Assembly (NCBI GenBank): GCA_023159155.1
Contig: JAJNNX010000013.1
Location: 1,008,378 to 1,072,377, forward strand
Reading direction: 5' to 3'
DNA length: 64,000 nt
DNA from: Ustulina deusta
Lineage: Eukaryota > Ascomycota > Sordariomycetes > Xylariales > Xylariaceae
The notes beneath the pieces are model-generated. The model ran no database searches. It had not been told where the DNA came from and saw only the letters and a program-made list of their open reading frames with translations. Every line of letters starts with the position of its first letter. Positions within the stretch are counted from its first letter, which is position 1. This document shows positions 1-10,039 of the stretch, piece by piece. A program made the translations under genes and the position numbers.

Positions 1-201
1 CGATGCGTTTGTGGACGTAGAAGTTTGGGAACATTAATTCCACGATTTCTGTCGAAGTCTTCTCTCATTCACTCCGGAATCTAATCAGTTTGTATAGCCA
101 TAGCTAAGAATCGAGAACAGATATTGTTGGAGTTGGTTGTCAATCCCATGCCTCTTATTATGTATGTGTTTGGTATATGGTTCAAGTAACTACTCAGTTG
201 C

Positions 202-1329
202 TTAATTTAAAAGAATAGGATTACCCCTCGAGCCAAGCGGCTCTTGAAGCGCTCCGATGCCCCTAACATCAAGAAGTGTGTGGGTTTTTGGCGACAAAAT
301 ACGGTCCTTTCGAGTCGTTCTGCGAGCACGGCCCCTTCTCATACCCGTCCCCGATTGATCCTGCCTTCTCTTTAGGTCTCGCACCCACTCATCAACATCC
401 CATTCTACCCAATAATCGACAAAGGCGCTGCAATTACTCGGAGGCTTTGATAGATTTACGTATATAACCTTTCCACCTTGCCGACGGATTGGCCGGGCAA
501 ACTGCCTAAGCAGGCTCTTTGACCCGTTCACCTTCAGACTTGTGCCTAGCACCAGGAGAAGGTCAGGACTCGCCGATTCATCGCGACGGGCGAGGTGAGC
601 AATTTCTTCACCTTGTGGGTGGGTCTCGTCAAGCATGACCATACTCGGCCTAAGCTGACCGATCGGCAAGAGTCGCATTCCAGCCTCCTTTCGAGCCTCG
701 AAGCGGCCGTTGCACCGTGGGCAAGGAAGGGGAAGCATCAGTTCGTCTTCGTCATTGCCATCTTCGGTATCGCTATTCTCGGTATTGCAGTCCTTGATAA
801 TATATTCCTCGATATGACATCGGTAGTCCTGCCATTCGTACGCTTCGTGACAGAGATGACACTTCAAGTTGGCTAAACTTCCGTGAAGTGGGATGCAATC
901 GACCTCCCAATCCATGCCGGCTTTTGCCTCGAGCATATCGACATTTTGGGTATAGCAACGAAGAAGCTTAGACTGCAGTGATGCGAGCCATCTATGCGTC
1001 TCCGTTGGCTCGCAACTCACGGCAAGATCTCGAATGCGTAGGGCTGTCTTAAGGAGCTGAGCCCTTCGCGAGTCGAAGAAAGCAGCTTCCTTGAAGAGCG
1101 TGCCGTCAGCGTAAAGTCCGCCCGACGAGCGGAAGTCCTAGTTTTGTTAGCTATCTTCATGCTAGAGGCGCTATGTTCTCCTAACCGGAATGCCAGCCGC
1201 TGTACTGATGCCAGCGCCAGCAATAGCCACGATCTTTCGGGCGCTTGAGAGAGCATCTGCAATAGTCTGTAGCTCTTGGGAACCAGGCCCAACGTGGGTG
1301 AAGCGGGTCGACGCTTGTCGTCTTGGCAT
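202..1329 (-). CDS. Sirtuin (NAD-dependent protein deacetylase), Hst3/Hst4-like
   Basis: This is a two-exon gene: exon 1 is 1186-1329, the 48-nt intron 1138-1185, and exon 2 202-1137, giving about 359 aa. Visible sirtuin motifs are GAGIS at residues 38-42, GIPDFR split exactly by the intron (46-51), TQNVD near 111-115, the catalytic-type His in LHG (about 133), two CxxC zinc pairs (about 141/144 and 187/190) and GTSLKV near 246. The family removes acyl groups from lysines while consuming NAD+. The segment after the second zinc pair (RPSMVMLDETHPQGEE) resembles fungal Hst3/Hst4 enzymes, which act on nuclear histone H3, so a nuclear role is inferred. The N-terminus is short and the C-terminal 70 residues are basic and poorly conserved. 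It is divergently arranged with the small gene at 1755. The sirtuin call is firm; the subclass is tentative. Confidence 0.88.
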
Positions 1330-1754
1330 GATGGTCTCGAAATGGGGAGCGATCGAAGTGAGGTTGATAAAGGGAAGAGCAGCGCAGAAACGACCATGGG
1401 GAAGCTGTTGCCTTTATACCTCAGTGAGCGCGTTGTGGAGGTGATCACGGTTTCTGCCTCGCCTCTCATGCTGGACAACCGAGGCAGCCCATGACGGAGC
1501 AGACTGTTCGCTTAGTGTCGTGGAGCTTGGCTGGACGGGCACACCGGGCTCCCATTGGCTTTCATGAAAGGATCAGGGGGTGTGCATGAAGATGCCTCTG
1601 ACAGCGAGGCAGTGATGGAGGGTCGCAATGCCTTTGAGGCGCCAGTAGGACTCCCAGCGAGGGGCTCAGAAAGCATAAATAGAGTCGATCCCCCTACCTG
1701 ACCGTCCCTGATAACTCTCCCCTTCAAATATCTCTCATAGCTCCCACAACTCTC
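1330..1754. promoter_or_regulatory. Divergent intergenic region between sirtuin and small hypothetical gene
   Basis: This 425-bp gap separates two divergently transcribed genes, so it should contain both promoters. I see no convincing TATA box or repeated operator-like motif. Short ORFs crossing it are shadows. Confidence 0.4.
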
Positions 1755-2227
1755 ATGGCTCCTACAACCCTCCTGACAACGGCGAAGCCTATCGCTCGAG
1801 CAACACCACCAAACCACAAGACACTCACCATTGAAGATGTCTTAGAGGAAATCAACGAAGATTTTGAAGACGATTCAGACTGGGAGCTCCCATCAATGAA
1901 CACTCTTATCGTGCTATCTAAGGTCCTCCAGAAGGGCGAGAGTCTTTCGGACCTCTTGTTGAAGGCCCGGGAGCTAAAGGATGGTAGTCGTTCAGGTTTG
2001 TGATATCTCCAGCTCTCTTGGTCATAGCTAATTGACTAAAAGTCATTGGCACAGCTGCCCGACACAAGGAGTCCCAAAAAGTCCGTAAAGCGCTCCTAGT
2101 CGGCGCATGTCGGCGTCGCTGTCGACGATCCTCACGTCTACGGGCAGTCATTCGAAAGGACCCGGCCAGAGCACCTAAGGGCCCAAGAAAGTCTCGTCGT
2201 ATCCAGCGCAGAAGAGAGCGTTCTTGA
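1755..2227 (+). CDS. Hypothetical protein, small, acidic N-terminus and Arg-rich C-terminus
   Basis: Predicted as exon 1 1755-1995, a 59-nt intron 1996-2054 with a TTGACTAA branch-like site and CACAG acceptor, and exon 2 2055-2227, giving about 137 aa. The first half carries an acidic stretch (EDVLEEINEDFEDDSDWE) followed by a predicted helical segment. The second half is strongly basic with many Arg residues, as in nucleic-acid-binding or nucleolar tails. I do not recognise the family. Splicing keeps the frame open for another 57 codons, whereas the unspliced frame stops just inside the intron, which supports the intron. No function is proposed. Confidence 0.5.
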
Positions 2228-2770
2228 GGTTCAGCCATACTTTCGTGCTAGGGAATTGTACGGCCAACACTCCAGCAGGCCCGTTGGCAGCCCTAACGCG
2301 GGACAGGGCATAGCATCGCAACAGGAGAAACTATACTACGGGACACGTATTCACATGATCGGCCTGGGTCATCGGGATCATTAGCGACCGCAATGGTCCA
2401 ACGGAATAAGTGAGGGAAGGAATGGATATAATAGTCTGAACGTTTCCTGTGTATCTAGTCAGTCCTTACCTCAATCTAGGTATCTATCTCTTTCTTGGAA
2501 TAGGTGGGAGTAATCTCCTGACGACTTAGTTATCAAGTGCACTTGCTCAGTGTTCGTTACTACTGTTGATTATACCCAGAATATAAAACTCCATAGGCTC
2601 TGCGATAATTACCCTTTGACCAGGTCGTTACAGCAATTGTGGCTAGGATAGCGATGATTGCCCGTCAAACGAGAATGTGGCTTCATTAGGGGACATCACA
2701 AATAGTTGACGAGCTATAATGACTTCGGTGAGCTAGACAGCAAAGCAATTTTATAATTTATTTGGATGCA
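2228..2770. other. Gene-free stretch
   Basis: About 540 bp with moderate AT content between a plus-strand and a minus-strand gene (convergent 3' ends). I see no ORF worth keeping, no repeat and no RNA gene. It probably holds the two 3' untranslated regions. Confidence 0.4.
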
Positions 2771-3592
2771 TCAGATTTCTGGAATAATAACCCCCTCAAT
2801 GAGCATACGTTCAAGTTCACAGATAAAATTATCGATACCTTCTAGCCAATCTTCTAATGTGTCTTTAAACATTCCAATATTGACCCCGGCCTCTAGTGCA
2901 AGAAAGTTCTGGATCTCAACCTCACTGGCACCAAAGCGTTGGTGAAGAGTGCGTAGGACCAGCGAGAAGCTAGGGTACTGCGAAAGCCACAGCATCTGTT
3001 CCGCGGACGCTTTAAATGTGATAGCAGGCGTAGATAGCTCTTCGCTCTTGTTTGTAACCCTCCAGCTGCCATTATCATCCTTGATAATCCCCTCTCGGCT
3101 GAAAGCCGCTTTACATCCACATGATGTAATACCTTCTAAGGGAGACAGCTCCGGGATCTCCTTTTTGTCTTTGGCTTCTTTGCGTATATCTTGGACGCGC
3201 CACCGTAGAGCACGTATCTCACTATCCAACGTCATAACGCCCAACCCTCTCGCTTCGATAGCGGCGACTGCCTCTGCAGTTGCTATAGCGAGGATATGTA
3301 TAAACGGCTGACAGTTTGGTGGCATGGTAGGTTCTGCAAGCATCCAGAGGACGTTATTGTCATGCTGACGCGTTGTAAGCCATGTGAGTTCTTTAGTGCT
3401 TGCGTCGGTTTTCAGGAATGCAAGGCAATTGAAAACCTTGGAATACATTCTGACAACATCATGTATCGGTTCAGTATGAAGAAAATTGATCTGCTGGCCG
3501 ATCGCTAGCACTCCATCCAGACAGTCGCAAATTAAAAGGTCTGGAACTGGATCATGCACTAGCTCGTGTTGTATCGTTGCGGAAATTTGCAT
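2771..3592 (-). CDS. Hypothetical protein, 273 aa
   Basis: This is a single open frame of 273 aa with balanced amino-acid use. It contains a charged helical stretch near the middle (RWRVQDIRKEAKDKKE) and a Leu-rich, helical C-terminal third. No signal peptide, membrane segment or known motif is visible. It lies downstream, on the same strand, of the minisatellite at 3816-4265 and of the unrecognised gene at 4272-5419. The start used is the first Met; an alternative upstream frame running into the minisatellite is not credible. I do not recognise the family. The protein-like composition over more than 800 nt is the only support. Confidence 0.45.
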   Translation of the reverse strand: MQISATIQHELVHDPVPDLLICDCLDGVLAIGQQINFLHTEPIHDVVRMYSKVFNCLAFLKTDASTKELTWLTTRQHDNNVLWMLAEPTMPPNCQPFIHILAIATAEAVAAIEARGLGVMTLDSEIRALRWRVQDIRKEAKDKKEIPELSPLEGITSCGCKAAFSREGIIKDDNGSWRVTNKSEELSTPAITFKASAEQMLWLSQYPSFSLVLRTLHQRFGASEVEIQNFLALEAGVNIGMFKDTLEDWLEGIDNFICELERMLIEGVIIPEI

Positions 3593-3815
3593 GGTGATCT
3601 AGATATGTTTGTTTTGGTATAGTATTTCGACGTATAATATAATAGAAAAGACAAGATTCCCCGAGTCCAGTTCCATAGAGCCGTTGGCCGTAATCTACCG
3701 AAGCTATGATAGGGGCATCGAAATGTGGGCACGGGGCACTGATATTGTAGGGTGATGGTACCGAAATACGGCGCGGGCCCACCGAAGTCTGGGCTACGAA
3801 TGATATCTTCGAGCA

Positions 3816-4265
3816 CGAGGTCCCGGTTCCAGGCCACACTGAGATCCCAGTTCCTAGGCCACACTGAGATCTCGGTTCCTGGGCCACACTGAGATCCCAG
3901 TTCCTAGGCCGCACCGAGATCCCCGGTTCCAGGCCACACTGAGATCCCCGGTTCCAGGCCACACTAAGATCCCAGTTCCTAGGCCACACCGAGATCCCCG
4001 GTTCCAGGCCACACTGAGATCCCCGGTTCCAGGCCACACTGAGATCCCCGGTTCCAGGCCACACTAAGATCCCAGTTCCTAGGCCACACCGAGATCCCCG
4101 GTTCCAGGCCACACTGAGATCCCCGGTTCCAGGCCACACTGAGATCCCAGTTCCTAGGCCACACCGAGATCCCCGGTTCCAGGCCACACTGAGATCCCAG
4201 TTCCTAGGCCACACCGAGATCCCCGGTTCCAGGCCACACTGAGATCCCAGTTCCTAGGCCACACT
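3816..4265. repeat. 25-bp minisatellite, 17 units of two alternating variants
   Basis: Seventeen perfectly phased 25-bp units run from 3841 to 4265, with a degenerate unit at 3816-3840. Two unit types occur. Type B contains GATCCCCGGTTCCAGGCCAC and type A contains GATCCCAGTTCCTAGGCCAC; each starts with GA or AA and ends in ACT or ACC. The right half includes a B-B-A pattern and then a B-A alternation, so both single units and pairs have expanded. Because 25 is not a multiple of three, all three frames read open on the minus strand, which creates spurious ORFs. The array is GC-rich and shows no C-to-T decay. Confidence 0.95.
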
Positions 4266-4271
4266 GCTAGT

Positions 4272-5419
4272 TCAAGAGGCTAGGCTCCGTCTGATTTGCG
4301 CAGCCGAAAACGGAAGCATATCAAAGGAATTGTTCAATCTGACTGCAGTCTCTGCTGCTTTAGCGAGACGAGCACAGATGGCCACGAGCTGGCCGGGACA
4401 CATCCTCAAGATCCCTGTGATCACCATATTCAGGGTCAGATTGTCTGCTTTCTTGAAGTCCTTGCTTCGGGATAGTTAGCCGATGGAAAACTGGACGGGG
4501 TAACAGCCACATACACAATCGCCTCGGCGGCGTCAGAATAGACTAAAACAAAGAGTGGTGATGGAGTTGCTAAGTCACTCCATCTTTTGCTAAACCGCTT
4601 ACGACCTTGTTTCAGCTTAAGTCTCAACTCCTTTGTATTTGATTGCGTTTCTTGGGCGCTCAGATATATATCCATAGCAACATTGGCGTCCCGATAGTAT
4701 GGTTCGCGATGGATCCGCCCGTTATCTCTATCAGACTTTATAATATCTTTGAGAGAACCGAAAAGCCGCATTAGCTGGACGTTGGCGAGTCGTTGTAGTA
4801 GATCTGTGCCTTGCCCACAGATAACATTATCTACAGCTTTAAATGCAGTTATGATGCGAGGATCTTCGCTTGTAATATCATTCGGTAATGTGGCCTTGCG
4901 GAGCAATGCTATCCAGTCTGGTAGAGTCTTCTCGCAGTTATCAGCGAAGGTTCCGATCGGGTCGTATCCAATAAGCCTTTCGCTAAGGGAGGTCACTCGT
5001 GCTAGCTTTCTTTTATGCACGACTTTCTTTTTGAACTGGCTCTCTGAATGGTGAATCGGCCGTCGCTTTCTATTCGACGTTATCGTCGCCTCTCTATCGA
5101 GAGAACTATTGCTCTTCCGGGTGTTGTACCTATAATGCGAGGTTAGGACACTGCTTCCGATCTGTTCCGGCTTCTTGTCGCCTATGCAGACGTCCGTCTC
5201 TTGGTCTATGTCCATAGGCTCGAAAGCCGATACGTTGTTTGCGCGTCCCGTCTCACAGCCGATGTTTACTTCGAGATGCGCATCAATATCCATAGGTTCA
5301 GTGACTTCATCGGGGCCATTGACCCTATCCCCTCCAAATCCCAGCTCTTTGAGCATTCTCTCGAGTTTATCGACGTCATTGCTTCCCCAGTCATCACTCC
5401 GGTGGGTGTGCTGCGTCAT
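4272..5419 (-). CDS. Hypothetical protein, about 365 aa, with duplicated EPMDID motif
   Basis: Exon 1 is 4515-5419. A 50-nt intron at 4465-4514 has a canonical GTATGT donor and GGCTAAC branch, and exon 2 is 4272-4464. The phase fits exactly and replaces a spurious tail with about 60 protein-like residues. The N-terminal third is acidic and carries the short motif EPMDID twice (roughly residues 42-47 and 67-72). The middle has basic clusters (NRKRRP, FKKKVVHKRK) resembling nuclear localisation signals. The C-terminal half is helical. I do not recognise a domain. The duplicated acidic motif plus basic clusters suggests a nuclear protein, but this is inference. Confidence 0.55.
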
Positions 5420-6571
5420 GGATAAATGTTTAACACCTTGGCAAGGTGTTACGTCTCGCCCAAGGCCGGGTAATGCAGCGCTCGCTAGAAAAACGCTTTA
5501 AATCTTTTCGTAAGCTAGGTTAAAGAATGAGCCGGAATATAAGACTTATAATTCGCCAGAGATCCCGGATCCGGGACGCTTCATGGTTAGGTGTAACGGC
5601 AGTCCAGCCCCGGCTCCCCGATCCCGGATGCCCTAGTAAAGCAAGAATGCTTTATAACGAACATTGGATGAAGATCACGGGCTTGCTTGTTTGCTGCAAG
5701 CATCGTGCATGTTCTGATTACTACTCGCCTGGTACAGGTTTCTCCACCTTGCCGTCGACCGCGCTACACGCTTGCGCGAGGGCGAGCGGCCACCCCGCTG
5801 AGTGATAGCCAGGTCAGCCACTTCTTGACCACCGCCGCCGTGGGCTACAACTATGCCGGCATTCGGGGCACTTCAATCCCAGAGGCCCTTGATAATCTTG
5901 GTGACATCATCGCTGATATTATTCTGCATCGCCAAATCGTCACTACCATAGTTAAGGCCAGTAATGGCCTCGATGGTGCTTGGTAAGGTAACTCACACAA
6001 TTTGACTTCGCTTCTAGTCATCTCCTCAAGAATTGCGTGACCCGGTACCCTATACAAACAGATATACGATCCTCGCTCGTGCTGTTCTGTTCTTTCGGGG
6101 ATCTTCACGCCTAGGGCATCTATAAGCCTGCTGACTTTAAAGACGTAGAGTTCCTTGAGAAAAGATGTATTGATATAAAGAGTCTATTGTTCTCTATGAG
6201 GATTTGATCTGCGCTAAAGCTTTGTATATCTCTAGTTTTTAGTATGATTCTGGTTGGAAAGAGAGAAACAAACGGGGAACAACCTCCATAACCCCATATA
6301 AAATGGCCCTCCATAGCCTGTTTGAAAAGATCTCGTTCGCGTTCGCTGTCGCCGTAGCATTTGTAGCTGTGTCTGCAGCCTTGAGTCTTTCGTCGGTGCG
6401 GGGCGTCTGGCTCTCTGAGTAGTGCACCCGGTAAACGGTTGGGGTTGAGGTTGGTGCCGTAAGTGCGCAGCAGAGCTATAAAACGGTCATGGAGAAGATG
6501 ATAACTCCTTGCAACAGTCGTCTAATTGTTCCCTCACTTTTGGTCCATTTTTCAGCACTAAGCCATTCCTC
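5420..6571. other. Gene-free stretch
   Basis: About 1.15 kb without a convincing gene. A plus-strand ORF at 5687-5986 (99 codons) could splice onward near 5984-6033, but the translation matches nothing I know and its codon pattern is not persuasive. The right end abuts the 3' end of the mitofusin pseudogene. Confidence 0.35.
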
Positions 6572-9328
6572 TTAATTAGACTGCACCGTCCCCGCCTCCG
6601 TTGCCGGTGTATTAATATCGATGGCCTCTACTATAGCCCTCTGCTTAGTGCTATCGTGCACAAGGCTGCCAAAGGACTGCAACGCAACCTCTCTGTCGGA
6701 TTTATTACAGAGCGTCTCGTCGCGGCGACGGCGTAGATCCCGCGCCGACTGCTCAAGGGCGCCGCGCAAGTTATCGGCGGGGAAACAGAGAACCTTGTGG
6801 GCCGAACCCGAGATGCGGCTCGCGTTAGTGTGTACATAGTCGATTGCAGACAGTTGGCAGGAGACCCTGCTCGATAAACGGTGGGGAAGAGACTTGGGGA
6901 TCTGATTGACGGCGTAGGCGGCTGCTACGATAGCTGTTGATAATTAGCCGATGTTACTAAGGAAGAGATATAAGGCAAGCAGAGATGTAGATATACCAGC
7001 TACGATCACGCCGGGGATAACCAGTCGGCGCAAGTTATTGTTGCCGAGAAACTTTGCAGCGTCGAAGGCATGATTTATCAAGCCGTCATGCATACCAACC
7101 ATGCGGGAGCCGAAGGCAGTAGCAACAGTAAGTGCAATACCAGTGCCGGCGACTTTCTCTTGTTGCTATACTATGGTAGACCAGTCAAAGAAGTCCCACA
7201 GCTTCGTAGGCATATTGATCTGACGGGCGAGCGCGTCTCGCTTCCGGCGAAACATAACTTCCGGTCGGAAGTTGAGGCTATCGTACTCATCACCAAGGTG
7301 TAAAATGCCAAGCTGCTTCATAATGTTGACGCCTTTGATTGTCTGGCTCCTAGCATGTTCCTCGCATCGGGTGACGGAGTCGGCAACGTGCGATAGCATT
7401 GCCTCTTTAAGAGCTTCGGCATACTGAAAAGCGCTAAGCGGACCATTGTAAGGAACAACGTAGTTTATATTGCCTAAATTTGCAATAGAAGAGTTGAGTT
7501 CGGTTCGGACATGATCGTAGATATCGTTGTGTATTCCCTCAATCGTCCGGTCTAGTTCATCTCGGACCTTCGAGCATGCTCTTTCGCTCGACTCCAGTCG
7601 TGGCTCAAGGCTCAGCATCTCCGAAATCATCCGATCACGTTCAGATCGTGCCATATCTGAATTGACAGCTGCTAGAACATGAATATCATTAAGGATGTTG
7701 AGAAGATACGTCTTAGCCGGTGCTAGCTTAGACTTCGCCCTTTTGTCTAGCACGAACCGGCGGAGGGACTGCTCTAGATTCTCGAAATTGCGAATTTCAT
7801 CAATATCCTTGCCTTTTCCTTTGGAGTCAAAGTCGTCTGGATCCCCGTCACCGCCACCCGAGCTTGAGTTCCCACTGTTTCCAGCCGGACCATGACTGGG
7901 TAGCCGCGTTGTCGGGATAGCTTTACTGGAGACGAAATGAATGAGCCCTGCTTCTTTCGAAGTTGCCGGACTCAAGTTTCGTACTTGTTTGAGAATCATT
8001 TCCCGACATCGCTCCTTATCTTCGATAGTGTTATATCCGTTGATGACAATGAAGAAATGATCCTTCTCTGCGGCGGCTGACCATATGAATTCTTGTGCTG
8101 TTAGTGTGAAGTAGTTTGCCGCAGCAACGACAAAGACTACAACATCAATCTCTTCTTGTCGAGCGAATATTGCTGTTGTCTTTGTTGTGTCCGAGTTCAA
8201 GCCAGGAGCGTCAATGAGGGCGATATCGACAATCCCATTATTTAATAAAGACTGATCGACAGTCCTTATATCCTTGATATAGACTTTGCATTAGATATAT
8301 GCCTTATCGCAAGTGACAACCTTTTTTAAATCTTTCAGGTCGAAAACTTCGTAAGTAAACTCGTTATTGCAGTTATATATAGCATGCTTATAAATAGCAT
8401 GTACTTCTTGTCTTCCTATATTTTTCTTTGCGTCTAGAACCTCGCAGAAGATAGCCGTACAAGGTTGCTGGTCTTCAGGCAAAACTTTCCGTCTCAGGAG
8501 AGCGTTGCAGAATGTCGACTTTCCGGCGTTAAGATCTCCGGTGATCAAGACTTTGCTTGACGTGTCTTCGATACGGTCTCGCAGGGAATGAAGGTGTCGT
8601 ATACTCGTACTGATCTTTCCGTCTAGCAGCAACGCAAGCGATTTTCTGTCAAGTGAGTGCACTAGCTCTGCTTGGTGTAACATGCCTAACTTAAGGTCGA
8701 GTTTCAATATGGAAAAATCATGCTCAATCTGTGGTGTCACCAGCCGGGGTTCCGTTGTGGCAGCTCGATTCTCTGCAGCTTTGCTTGACTCGGCCTCGGA
8801 AGTTCCTTCGGAAACGATGTTAGCTCTTGGGAGCATCGGCGACGGTGTCGTGGGTGAAGAAGAGGGAGCATAGGTGTGAACGGTGCCAGATCGAGAGGAG
8901 GCTCGTGACAAGCGTTCGGCAGGCTGAACAGAGGGGTAGTACGCTGGCCACGTTATGTTTGTCTCCTGCAGGCAATTCAGCAATTTGATAACACGGCTAA
9001 TGGATCGGGCGAGTGCGAGCCGATGCTGGTTGTGCCGGACCTGGGAGATTGCTGTGTCTTCAGGCCAATCCGGCTGCATCGCCAACTCCAAGGGGTAGGG
9101 CGAAGGCGGATCGACTTTATCGCTGTTATTGCCCTCGTTATATCCGAGATCGTCGCCTAGCAGGGACTGGAGGCGGACTATATTCTCAGACCCGGAACTG
9201 TTGCCGATTGTCATGAAGTACGGCTGATGGCTTGATGACGACTGCTGAGCCTGGACATTTCGCTGGTCGTCCGTGTCCTGCGCCTGGGGCATCTTCTTGC
9301 ATCTCCCGGAGAAATATTGTTGGCTCAT
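6572..9328 (-). pseudogene. FZO1: Mitofusin (FZO1-like) pseudogene, full length, three in-frame stops
   Basis: One reading frame of 919 codons covers a whole fungal mitofusin, interrupted only by TAA at 8291-8293, TAG at 7166-7168 and TAA at 6944-6946. Visible parts are a Ser/Thr-rich N-terminus, the GTPase P-loop GDLNAGKST, the G2 Thr (PCTAIF), the G3 motif DAPG and the signature KTTAIFARQEEIDVVVFVV. A C-terminal hydrophobic stretch and heptad region follow. Mitofusins are outer-membrane GTPases that fuse mitochondria. The G4 motif, usually NKxD-like, reads NGYN, so its Asp is also lost. All three stops can arise from CAA or CAG by C-to-T change, which is typical of RIP, but base composition is otherwise ordinary. 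The cell should have a working copy elsewhere; this is likely a decayed paralogue. Confidence 0.85.
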
Positions 9329-10039
9329 TGCGCTCGGAGGACCACGTGTCGGAGCGCCGAGTGTATCTTAGATGGGTGGTTGTGCAAAGGGTAAATGGTG
9401 TTTTTGGCGTCACCAAGTTTGATGACATGGTTTCAAATGTAGCCCAGATTGATAGATGGTTACTAAGCCCCATCCCCATATCTCGCTTTTTGCGATAGTT
9501 GCATACCCAGGCCAAGTGACCTTAATTTGGGCGTAATATTTGCTATGCGACGTACAGTGTGAGTCTCTGAACACCCTTATACTTAGCTATTAGAATCAAT
9601 CATAGGGTCCTGTAATTAATGAGTACAGCGCTGAGCTCAGAGCACCAGTCAACTACTCCTGGATGATCATCTCCGTGAGAAATAAGTGAATGAAATTCAT
9701 GTTAATAGTGGAATCCTCGGAATGGATAAACCGGCTATTACCTTTATTTAATAATAAAAATTTGCAGGCCCAAGATACTAATAACTATCATGAGATTTAT
9801 TAATAACTATCGGTTGAAGAAGACCTGGGCGAAGACACAGTATGAAGATATCGTAGAGGAAACTGCCGCGGCTACCCTGTAGCTATTTCTCTACATAGAT
9901 AATAACTAGCTACGAAAGGAGTCGTTTAAAGCTGCATATATAAAAAGACAATTTTGCTACCTCAAGGTTCTGAACACGAAGTAAAGGGTAGATGAGATTA
10001 TAGCTAAAGCAGGTTAAGAGGTAAAGAATGATCCCAAGG
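9329..10039. other. Gene-free stretch, partly AT-rich
   Basis: About 710 bp upstream of the mitofusin pseudogene and downstream of the DUF3435 gene. From about 9700 to 10030 the DNA is AT-rich, and a plus-strand reading with several stops (around 9800-10000) looks like worn coding DNA. I cannot assign it. Confidence 0.35.

Noticed and set aside
3552..4214. Long minus-strand ORFs reading a repeated WPGTGDLSVAWNRGS-type peptide
   Set aside because: They are the 25-bp minisatellite read in its three open frames; the repeat length is not a multiple of three and no start or splice context supports them.
5687..6110. Plus-strand ORF with a possible intron near 5984-6033
   Set aside because: Translation is not recognisable and an equally long frame exists on the other strand.
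9800..10010. Similarity by eye between worn coding-like DNA here and around 37080-37160 (both with a TATGAAG...ATC stretch)
   Set aside because: Too short and too degenerate to call a shared transposon without an alignment program.
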